NCBI RefSeq assembly: GCF_023716925.1
Contig: NZ_JAMQQG010000008.1
Span: forward strand, 1 to 64,000
Reading direction: 5' to 3'
Origin: Frankia sp. R82
GTDB lineage: Bacteria > Actinomycetota > Actinomycetes > Frankiales > Frankiaceae
DNA: 64,000 bases
The notes beneath the pieces are model-generated. The model saw only the letters and a program-made list of their open reading frames with translations, made no database searches and was not told the DNA's origin. Both the position numbers and the translations under genes were made by a program. Positions 14,865 through 22,478 of the stretch are shown piece after piece. Numbering within the stretch: the stretch's first letter is position 1; each line of letters starts with the position of its first letter.

Positions 14865-17833
14865 CACTGGCCTGTGCCCCGCGTGCCGGTCGGATAGGGC
14901 AGGGCGTTCGCCGCCGGGCGCGGTCCGGTCGGTCGTTGGTTCTGTTGTCGGGTTACCAGATGGCGGAACCGACGAGAGTGCGCCGAGAGCATCCACAGCA
15001 CCGGCTCGGTAGCGGCGATTCGGGCGGCCGGGTTGAGCTGGCCGTCCGGCGGATCCGATTGCCCGTCCGGCTGTACGCCGTCGTGCGTTCGGCGTTGGAA
15101 ACTGTGCTCCACGCCCATCCCCTGCCCTGATCTGGTCGGGGCGTGGGGGTGGGGGTGGGGGTGGAGGTGGAAGCAGTCCACTGAGCTCAGCGCCCAGTAG
15201 CGGGTGTCGGTGAACTCCTGCGCCGGTTGCAATGCCAGCTCCCGCAGGTGCGCCGGGCCGGACAACCACTGGCGTACGGCGGCATCCTGGTACTCGGGGG
15301 CGAACGGGGGCAGCTGTAGACCCGGTGGCAACTGGCGCAACCAGTCGGTCTTGCTGATCACCACGGCCAGCCGCAGGGAGATCCGACCGCCGCGCCGAGG
15401 CAGTGTCCGATCGGCTTCAAGCACCCTGATCAGCCGCCGCATGGTGTCAAAGGTCGGCTCCGCAGCTGGACGAGCGACCTCGAGTGCCGTGTCGAGCTGG
15501 GCCGGGGAGAGCCGCTCGAGGAGCGCCGGCTGCGCGGCCGGGTCGACAACGAGCAGCGCGTTGTGCGTCCGCTCCAGGTACCGGTGAGTGGTGCGCAGCG
15601 TCTCCTGATCGGTGTAGAGCCTTCCGTCGGGGTCGAAGAAAAAGACGATTCGACGCGGGCCGCGACGAACACCGACCGTGACGACAAGGGCCCGCGGGTT
15701 CGGAGTTGGCGTCGACTCCAGTTGGCCCCCGTTGGCCAGAATCCGCATGCTGCGCTGATACCACTCCTCATCCGTGCGGAACGCGAAGGACATGGCAAGA
15801 TCGCCCGCAGAGGCGAGGTCGCGCAGACCGGCGAGAGCGGCGACCAGATAGGTCGTTTTGCCGGAAGCAGGCGGCCCGACCAGGGCGATATGGACGATCG
15901 GCACATGGCCGACACCATCAGGCAGCCGACCGGAGCATGATCCGCAGAAACTGGCGAGATGGCCGCCTCGGCCGGACGCCCAGGTGCGCAGGCGTGTCTC
16001 GCAGGCGCACACGCGGTACAGCAGGCCTCCTTGCCCGGGCCACAGATCGTCATGGCGCCGTCCGCAGGACGGATTGGAGCACTGGTAGAACGGCCGGCGC
16101 AGCGGGCGGGCGCAGTCGGGATACGGACAGTCGACACCTCGCTCCGCCGCCAGCCGCAGGGTGGCCAACGTCAGCTGCGGGCGGGTCTCCCGCAGAAACC
16201 AGCGCACCGACTCCAGGAGGCGCAGGCCCGTACCCGCGGCCGTGAACAGCGCGACCGTGGTGAGGACGAAGGCTGCATACACGGCAAGAACGACCCGGCC
16301 GAGGCCAGTAGCCATGGTGACGCCGGCCGACGTGCCGGCCTGCCACATCCGGGTGTCGCGGCCAACTGGTCCGGTGGGCCTGACCAGCGTCTCCGGCCTG
16401 CCTGGCCCAATGCCTCCCCGGAGCGGGCCGGGCCAGCGAGTCGGGCCGGCCAGGGGGAAGGTCGCCCGGGCGGTGAGCACCGTGTCCTGAGTAGCTGCCC
16501 TGACGGCGGAAAGGTCCGCTGCCGCCTGGCCGTTGTGACCGTAGTAGGCAGGATATGCAACCTCGTTCTCCGCGGGCCGTAGCACCGGTGGCCCGGCAGC
16601 CAGCGTGCGCGGCGGCAGGACGAGAAGGCGACCGCCCAGCCGGCTGAACGCACTCACCATGCCGAACACGAACAACAGGGCACCGCGGGCATGGCTACTG
16701 GTCGTGGCACCAGCAGACTGGAGCCGGCCGGTCCAGGGCTGCCATGATCCCGACAGCGACCACCTGGGCCGCCGTGGCTGTGGACCTGCCCGTCGCGCCG
16801 ACGCGTCCGCCCGCGGGGCGGCCGGTGTGAGGAGGTCGACCTCACCGGGCGGCCCGGAATGCCGTGTGGGCCGGTTCAGGGGAATGCCCGCCCTGGCAGC
16901 CACCTCGACCAGGTGCCGGGCGGCATCGGCATCTGCCGCGCGGAACGAGGCGCTGACTGATGCCAGGACCTCCACCCTTCCGACCTGCCACACCTGCGCG
17001 GCCACCACTCCCCAGGGGCCGGCAGGTAGCTCGCTGCGGGCACTCGCATGCAGATCATGCGTCTCGAAGCGGACGCCGAACGGGACGGCGTGCGCATCGA
17101 TGCCGGCACTGTGCGGTACCACGTTCAGCACATGACGGGACTGCTCCGGTTGCCCCACCTGCACGGCGAAGGTCATCGCCAGGGCACGTTCCCGCGGTAG
17201 CGAGCCGGTGGCCAACCGGATCAGGTCGATCATGGCTGCCGGGTCGGGCTCCACGAGCACGACCCGGACGGCGCCTTGGCCGAGCGCCGCCCGGCGGACG
17301 CCGTCCAACAGCGGCGCCAGCCGGCCCTCGCGATGCAGGTCGCGGGCGCGGTTGATCGCTGCTGCCCGTGGACGCGACAGGTCAAGGGCCAACCTGTTGA
17401 CGACTGGAAGAACGCCATGGGACGGTCGGTCCGCCCAGCCTGGCCACCAGGCCAGGTCGGCGGGGAGATGCCGGCCGAGATCCTGCTCAGGCTCGGTGAG
17501 CAGCAATGCGTGCTGCAGCACATTTCCTGGACGGCCGGCGAATTCGTCGCCGATGTCGACGGTCCGGCAGATGACGGCGGCCCCGTTCTCCAGACGTGAG
17601 TAGCTCAGGACGACGCCAGGTGTGTTCTGGGGCGCAGAGCGGCGCTGCACCCGACTGGTCTCGGCTGTCTGCCGTTGTGGTCCCGTCCGACGTGCGCTTG
17701 TGGCGAGCTCGGCGGCAAGCAGCGCGGTGACCTGCTCGCGTGTGCTGTCGTCCAGGCCGGGCGTGGACGCTGTGACGCGCCAGCCCGGCCGATTCGACGA
17801 CGCCGCTGACGTGTGATGCAGCTGATAGATCAT
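14864..17833 (-). CDS. GAP1-N2-like / zinc-ribbon / double-GTPase-type multidomain protein
   Basis: 989 residues from ATG 17833. The N-terminus (MIYQLHHTSAASS, then STPGLDDSTREQVT) matches the pattern I know from GTPase-associated protein 1 N2 domains, extending to about residue 330. A basic Pro/Arg linker follows, then a weak hydrophobic segment near 380-400 and a clear membrane segment at about 505-540. Next are Cys pairs forming zinc ribbons (CPYPDC, CSNPSC, CAC, CGSC; about 570-645). Last comes a P-loop GPPASGKT at 653-660 (K659) with a later SKTDW, matching the NKxD-like GTPase specificity motif. Such DO-GTPase/GAP1 proteins belong to NTP-dependent bacterial conflict systems. Normally the parts are separate genes; here they are one chain. 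The gene faces the HerA-type operon tail to tail. Confidence 0.8.
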   Translation of the reverse strand: MIYQLHHTSAASSNRPGWRVTASTPGLDDSTREQVTALLAAELATSARRTGPQRQTAETSRVQRRSAPQNTPGVVLSYSRLENGAAVICRTVDIGDEFAGRPGNVLQHALLLTEPEQDLGRHLPADLAWWPGWADRPSHGVLPVVNRLALDLSRPRAAAINRARDLHREGRLAPLLDGVRRAALGQGAVRVVLVEPDPAAMIDLIRLATGSLPRERALAMTFAVQVGQPEQSRHVLNVVPHSAGIDAHAVPFGVRFETHDLHASARSELPAGPWGVVAAQVWQVGRVEVLASVSASFRAADADAARHLVEVAARAGIPLNRPTRHSGPPGEVDLLTPAAPRADASARRAGPQPRRPRWSLSGSWQPWTGRLQSAGATTSSHARGALLFVFGMVSAFSRLGGRLLVLPPRTLAAGPPVLRPAENEVAYPAYYGHNGQAAADLSAVRAATQDTVLTARATFPLAGPTRWPGPLRGGIGPGRPETLVRPTGPVGRDTRMWQAGTSAGVTMATGLGRVVLAVYAAFVLTTVALFTAAGTGLRLLESVRWFLRETRPQLTLATLRLAAERGVDCPYPDCARPLRRPFYQCSNPSCGRRHDDLWPGQGGLLYRVCACETRLRTWASGRGGHLASFCGSCSGRLPDGVGHVPIVHIALVGPPASGKTTYLVAALAGLRDLASAGDLAMSFAFRTDEEWYQRSMRILANGGQLESTPTPNPRALVVTVGVRRGPRRIVFFFDPDGRLYTDQETLRTTHRYLERTHNALLVVDPAAQPALLERLSPAQLDTALEVARPAAEPTFDTMRRLIRVLEADRTLPRRGGRISLRLAVVISKTDWLRQLPPGLQLPPFAPEYQDAAVRQWLSGPAHLRELALQPAQEFTDTRYWALSSVDCFHLHPHPHPHAPTRSGQGMGVEHSFQRRTHDGVQPDGQSDPPDGQLNPAARIAATEPVLWMLSAHSRRFRHLVTRQQNQRPTGPRPAANALPYPTGTRGTGQ

Positions 17834-18247
17834 CGAATGTCACCGGACACGGAAGTGACCGCAGGGTCCCCTGTCTCTTGCCAACCCGGATTCACTTGAT
17901 GTCGTATTCACCGTTCGCGCGCCTCCGCCCCCGTGCAAAGCCTGCCCATCCAGCATGGCAGTGCCACGCGTGTGGTGGCTACCAAACACGGACAGAAACA
18001 TCGCCCTCGTCCTGTCCTGTCCGGGGGTCGTCTCTGCTCGGGCACCGGGCGGCCGTGGTGGCATGCCGGTGCCGTGCGATCGGTGGCTGGATCTGTGGGC
18101 CGTCTAGCCGATCGCGTGCGCTCCCCGCCGGCGACTGTGTCGTCGAGGCTCGTAATCGGTTCCAACAACCTGCCGGGTTGGAACGGCCTGGTCGGATCAA
18201 TGGCCGGACGGACAAGCGGCCGGACGGATAAATCGAGGGAGTGCGCC
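17834..18247. other. Divergent intergenic region
   Basis: 414 bp between the GAP1/GTPase gene (minus) and the oxidoreductase gene (plus). It should contain both promoters. GAGGGA at 18235-18240 is the ribosome site for the plus-strand gene. No further gene or repeat is evident. Confidence 0.5.
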
Positions 18248-19317
18248 ATGATGGCCATCTCGGTGGGTGGGGCTGGCGATGCCGGCACGGACGAGGCCCT
18301 GCGCGGCAATGACGCGGCGATGACGACGGCGCTGGTACCGGCGGCTTTCGGTGGTGGGCTGGAGCATCGTGAGGTGCCCAGAGCCGAGCCGGGGATGGGC
18401 GAGGTGCTGGTGGAGGTGGCGGCGAGCGGGGTGAATCCGCTGGATCTGAAGATCCGGGACGGGGGAGCGGCCCATGCCCGGGTGAACGTGCTAGCGGTGC
18501 TGGGGATCGATCTGGCCGGGACCGTGGTGGCCGTCGGGGCGGGGGCGGGCGGGTTTGCGGTGGGTGACGAGGTCTACGGGATGGCGGGTGGGGTCGGCGG
18601 GCTGCCGGGGACGCTGGCGCGCCAGGTGGTGGTGGATATCGATCTGCTTGCGCGCAAGCCGGCGAGGCTGACCATGGTGCAGGCCGCTGCGCTGCCGTTG
18701 GCGCTGGTCACGGCCTGGGAGGGGCTGGTCGACCGGGCGGAGGTGGGCCCGGGGCAGACCGTGCTCGTCCACGGAGGTGCCGGCGGGGTGGGGCACATCG
18801 CCGTCCAGCTGGCCGTCGCCCGGGGCGCTCGGGTGTTCGCGATGGGGACCGGGGCCAGCCTTGAAGTGATCCGCGGGCTCGGCGCCGAGCCGATCGATTA
18901 CCGTGCGACTTCGGTCACGGACTATGTGGCGTCGGCGACCGGGGGTGCGGGTTCGACGTCGTGTTCGACACGGTCGGCGGGCCCACGCTGGACGCATCGT
19001 TCGAGGCGGTCCGGCGGTACACCGGGCGGGTCGTGAGCATCCTCGGCTGGGGGACGCACAGCCTGGCACCGCTGAGCTTCCGCGGCGCCACCTACTCGGG
19101 CGTGTTCACCCTGCAACCCCTGCTGGACGGCATCGGCCGGGCCCACCACGGCCAGGTGCTCGCCCGCGCCGCCGAGCTGGTTGACGCCGGGGCGATCACG
19201 CCGATCCTGCACCCGGAGGTGTTCGACCTGGCCACCGTCGAGCAGGCGCACGAGGTGCCGCGAAGCGGCCGGGCCCGCGGCAGGGTCGTCATCGACCTAC
19301 GGGCAGACACGGCCTGA
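18248..19317 (+). pseudogene. Zinc-type (MDR) NADP-dependent quinone oxidoreductase, split by a frameshift
   Basis: The start is ATG 18248 with GAGGGA 7 bp upstream. Frame one carries the GroES-like domain (EVAASGVNPLDLKIRDG, then GIDLAGTVVAVG) and the Rossmann motif VHGGAGGVGHIAVQLA. At about 18950-18953 the reading moves by one base: the canonical GFDVVFDTVGG continues only in the next frame, which runs intact to the TGA at 19317. One missing T in GGTTTCGAC restores the full protein of about 356 residues. Without it, translation stops at 19036 with a scrambled tail (262 residues). The family catalyses NADPH-dependent reduction of quinones or enones and lacks catalytic zinc. Both halves are well conserved, so this is a recent mutation or a sequencing error. 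Confidence 0.85.
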
Positions 19318-19400
19318 TCAGCCACCGGTGTTGGCAGCGCCAGGCGTGCGGGACCGGCCAGGCGTGACGGACCGGCCGGTCGTCACGGTGCAGCCGGAGG

Positions 19401-20357
19401 TCACGGCGCGGGCAGACCGGTGCGGGCGCGTTCGAGGTAGACGGTGGGGCTCATGCCGAGGCGGGTGACGAACACCCGGCACAGAGTCTCGGGGCTGCCG
19501 AAGCCGCTGAGCTCGGCGGCGGTCGCGACCGTCCGGCCGGCCTGCAGATGTGTCTGTGCGGCCTCGATCCGGATGTTCTCGACGTGACGGCTGGGCGTTG
19601 TGTCGAGCTCGTCGTGGAACAGCCGGCCGAGCTGGCGCACGCTCACCCCGGCAAGTCCGGCCATGTCGGCGACGGTGAACCGCTGGGCCGGGTCAGCGGC
19701 GATGGCATCCAGCAGGGCGCGCAGCGGCGGGTCGGTGGTGACCGTCGAGCGCGACGGCGCCGAGAACTGGGACAGCCCACCCGGGCGCTGCATGAAGATC
19801 ACCATCTGCCGGGCGACGTCCCGGGCGCCCTGCGGGCCGAGATCGTCCTCGACGAGAGTGAGCGCGAGGTCCATTCCCGAGCCAATCCCGGCCGCAGTGA
19901 CGATCGGCCCGTCCCGGACGAACAGCACGTCGTGCACCACCCGAACGGACGGGTACGCCGCCGCGAACCGGCGGCTCTGCGTCCAGTGCGTTGTTGCCCG
20001 CCGCCCGTCGAGCAGCCCGGCCTGGGCAAGCAGGAACGACCCGGTGCAGACCGAGGCTGTGCGCCGTGCCAACCCGCTTAGCCGGACCACTGCGCCCATC
20101 AGCTCCGGTGCGAACGGCCTGGTCACCATCCCGTAGGCGCCTGGGACGACCAGCGTGTCGACCTTGGCCAGGTCGGCGGCGGCAACGTCGGCGTGCAGCA
20201 CAAGCCCGTTGGACGCCCGGGCGTGCGCGCCATCCACCGAGGCGAGCATCGTGCGGTAGTCGCCGCCGAAAGCGTTGGCGTGATGGAACACGTCTGCCGG
20301 CCCGGCAACATCGATCATCGTGGCGTTGTCGTGGACCAGAACCACCACCGTCCGCAT
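19401..20357 (-). CDS. GlxA-type AraC-family transcriptional regulator with DJ-1/PfpI domain
   Basis: 318 residues from ATG 20357. The N-terminal 180 residues form the DJ-1/PfpI-like class-I glutamine-amidotransferase fold (MRTVVVLVHDNATMIDVAGPADVF), with the nucleophile-elbow Cys in ASVCTGSFLLAQAGLL. The C-terminal 90 or so residues carry the two AraC helix-turn-helix motifs (VADMAGLAGVSVRQLGRLF and AAELSGFGSPETLCRVF). These GlxA proteins sense small amino or amide compounds and activate neighbouring genes. It is convergent with the frameshifted oxidoreductase, which may be its target in intact relatives; that is inference. Confidence 0.93.
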   Translation of the reverse strand: MRTVVVLVHDNATMIDVAGPADVFHHANAFGGDYRTMLASVDGAHARASNGLVLHADVAAADLAKVDTLVVPGAYGMVTRPFAPELMGAVVRLSGLARRTASVCTGSFLLAQAGLLDGRRATTHWTQSRRFAAAYPSVRVVHDVLFVRDGPIVTAAGIGSGMDLALTLVEDDLGPQGARDVARQMVIFMQRPGGLSQFSAPSRSTVTTDPPLRALLDAIAADPAQRFTVADMAGLAGVSVRQLGRLFHDELDTTPSRHVENIRIEAAQTHLQAGRTVATAAELSGFGSPETLCRVFVTRLGMSPTVYLERARTGLPAP

Positions 20358-20422
20358 CTGACCATCATGGCGGGCGGCCCGCTTCTGCGGCGTATGTCAA
20401 CCGGCCTACGACGGGCGGACGG

Positions 20423-20740
20423 TCAGATGCGGCGCCAGCCGGCGGCGGTGCCGGAGCGCCCGACCGTCGGGACGACCCGGGTGCGGGCGCCGCGGGGACC
20501 GATCACCATGACCCGCACGGTCAGCGTGTTCGCATCCACCCGGTAGAGCACCCGCCAGGTGCGGGTCACTGCCTCGAACATGCCGACCTGTTCGCCGGGG
20601 ATGGGCGTGCCGGCCTTGCGCGGGTCGTCGCGCAGCTTGCCGTCGAGGAAACTGCGGACCTCGGCGCGGGTGAGCTCGGCCAGTTTGGCCAGATCCCGTT
20701 CGGCCGAGGCGGACAGGGTCACCTCGTGCTTGTCGCTCAC
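20423..20740 (-). CDS. RelE/ParE-superfamily toxin-like protein, no antitoxin evident
   Basis: 105 residues starting at GTG 20740 (VSDKHEVTLS). The fold is clear: LSASAERDLAKLAELTRAEVRSFLDGKL helices, then MFEAVTRTWRVLYRVDANTLTVRVMVIGPR, the beta-strand core of RelE-like ribosome-dependent mRNA interferases. The conserved W-R-V-x-Y-R element is present. Longer in-frame starts upstream add only Pro/Arg-rich sequence. Neither flank encodes a Phd, RHH or HTH antitoxin on either strand: 254 bp upstream is empty and downstream lies the GlxA-type gene. It may be an orphan toxin, an inactive relic or a non-toxic RelE homologue. Confidence 0.75.
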   Translation of the reverse strand: MSDKHEVTLSASAERDLAKLAELTRAEVRSFLDGKLRDDPRKAGTPIPGEQVGMFEAVTRTWRVLYRVDANTLTVRVMVIGPRGARTRVVPTVGRSGTAAGWRRI

Positions 20741-20994
20741 CGCCGGCCGCCCGCGTTCGTCACCAGATGATCCTATGCGTCCCGCCGCGGAGAAGACGGA
20801 CGTTCGCCGCAGCCGGGCAGCCGGGCAGCCGGGTCCGGCCACCGGAGGCCCGCACCCCTTGCTCGTTACGCCCTGGAGCGAGCCGCGGAGCAGGGTCGGG
20901 CTTGCCCGGGTCGCCGTAGTCGGCAAAACGACCACGACCACGACGACCCTTCAGCCCCGGACTCCCTGTACTCCCCGTGATCCCCGCGGTGTTG

Positions 20995-21717
20995 TCACGG
21001 GCTGCGACTCTCGCGATTCGATGATCTACTGGCTGCGGCTGCGGCGGTGTGGATGACGTCGGCGGTGAGCTCGGCGGTGGAGGCAACCGTGGCGGAGGCG
21101 AGGTCGAGGGCGTCCGCGGCTGGTGGGAAGTGCGCGTTCGGGACGGCGACCACGGCCATCCCGGCCGCCGCGGCGGCGCGCAGCCCGTTGCTGGAGTCCT
21201 CGACCGCCACACACGCCGACCCCGGCACCCCGAGGCGCCGGGCGGCCTCGAGGTACACGTCGGGCGCTGGCTTGCCCCGCGACACCTCCTCCGAGGACAC
21301 CACCACCGCGAACGACGAGGCGAGCCCGGAGCGCTCCAGCACCAGCTCGATCAGTGCCCGCGGGGACGAACTGGCCAGCCCCAGCCGATACCGCGTCGCG
21401 ATCGCCCGCACCGCGTCCACCGCGCCGGGCAGCAGCGGTGGCGCCGCGCCGTACCGCTGGGCCACGAGGTCGATCACCTCGGCGGAGACGGCCTCCGCCG
21501 GGCCCGCAATCCCGAGAGTGGTGAGATACGCCGACCATTCGGCGGTGCTCATGCCCATCATGCGAGCGGTGCTGTCGGCCGCCCAGCGTCCGCCCCGCTC
21601 GGCGACGTACGCCCGGCGCACCTCGTCCCACACCTGCTCGGAATCGATCAACACCCCGTCGAGGTCGAACACCACCACCGCGATCGCGCCGCTCCCAGCC
21701 CCGCTCCCGCCGTCCAT
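20995..21717 (-). CDS. HAD-superfamily hydrolase (beta-phosphoglucomutase-like)
   Basis: 240 residues from ATG 21717. HAD motif I is VFDLDGVLIDSE (nucleophile and acid/base Asp). A cap domain follows (RRAYVAERGGRWAADSTARMMGMS), then motif II ASSSPRALIE, motif III lysine in SRGKPAPDVYLEAARRLG, and motif IV VAVEDSSNGLRAAAAAGM. This is the subfamily that includes sugar-phosphate phosphatases and beta-phosphoglucomutase. The substrate is unknown. It stands alone on the minus strand; the last 20 residues are Ala/Ser-rich and probably disordered. Confidence 0.93.
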   Translation of the reverse strand: MDGGSGAGSGAIAVVVFDLDGVLIDSEQVWDEVRRAYVAERGGRWAADSTARMMGMSTAEWSAYLTTLGIAGPAEAVSAEVIDLVAQRYGAAPPLLPGAVDAVRAIATRYRLGLASSSPRALIELVLERSGLASSFAVVVSSEEVSRGKPAPDVYLEAARRLGVPGSACVAVEDSSNGLRAAAAAGMAVVAVPNAHFPPAADALDLASATVASTAELTADVIHTAAAAASRSSNRESRSP

Positions 21718-21919
21718 CCCGTTTCTCCAGGTCCTCGGCCAGGCGTCAGCTCCGGCGCTTGTCGGTCGGCGTCAGCGTCGCCGGGCATCCGAGCCGGACG
21801 ATACGCCTGGCCCATCCGGGCCATCCGGGCCAGATCTCCCACGGCCGTGGACGTCCCTGGAGAGCGTGGCCCGCCCGAAGCGTGGATGACCCGAGCGCCT
21901 GCCGGTGTTGGTCGTGGTC

Positions 21920-22345
21920 ATGCGCCACGGAGACGACGAGACGATTAGGCACCTGCTGACCGACACCGAGGTGTGGGCGGTGGTCGGCCTGTCCACCAAC
22001 ACCGCCCGGACGGCCTACTCGATTGCCGAATACCTGCGCCGCGGCGGCAAGCGGGTCATCCCGGTCCATCCGACGGCGCCGACGATCGCGGGGGAGCAGG
22101 GGTATGCCACGCTCGGTGAGATTCCCTTTCCGGTGGACGTCGTCGACGTGTTCGTCCGCTCGGAGCTCGCTGGTCCGGTCGTGGACGAGGCCGTCAAGAT
22201 CGGTGCGAAGGCGGTCTGGCTGCAGCTCGGGGTCCGCGACGACGCGGCCGCCCGTCGGGCCGAGGAGGCCGGCCTCCCGATCGTGATGGACACCTGCCCC
22301 GCGATCGAGGCACCCCGCCTCAGCGTGGCCTGGCCGCCGCGCTGA
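21920..22345 (+). CDS. CoA-binding (YccU/CoA_binding_2) domain protein
   Basis: 141 residues from ATG 21920; a GTG at 21905 would add five hydrophobic residues. It is a Rossmann-fold CoA-binding domain: TEVWAVVGLSTNTARTAYSIAEYL with the nucleotide-binding loop, KRVIPVHPTA, DVVDVFVRSELAG, then AVWLQLGV and IVMDTCPAIE at the C-terminus. Stand-alone proteins of this family bind CoA or succinyl-CoA-like ligands, and their physiological role is poorly known. No operon partner is present; the TIR-WD40 gene starts 133 bp downstream. Confidence 0.9.
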   Translation: MRHGDDETIRHLLTDTEVWAVVGLSTNTARTAYSIAEYLRRGGKRVIPVHPTAPTIAGEQGYATLGEIPFPVDVVDVFVRSELAGPVVDEAVKIGAKAVWLQLGVRDDAAARRAEEAGLPIVMDTCPAIEAPRLSVAWPPR

Positions 22346-22478
22346 CCGTCCCCGCGTCCCCGCGAACCTCGCTCCCCGGCCGGACGGACTCTGCTCGTGG
22401 CGACGTGGACGCTGTCGCCACGCGGACATCACGGCCATCGCTATGGCGCGGGACGTTCGGGGGCCAAAATGATGCGTC

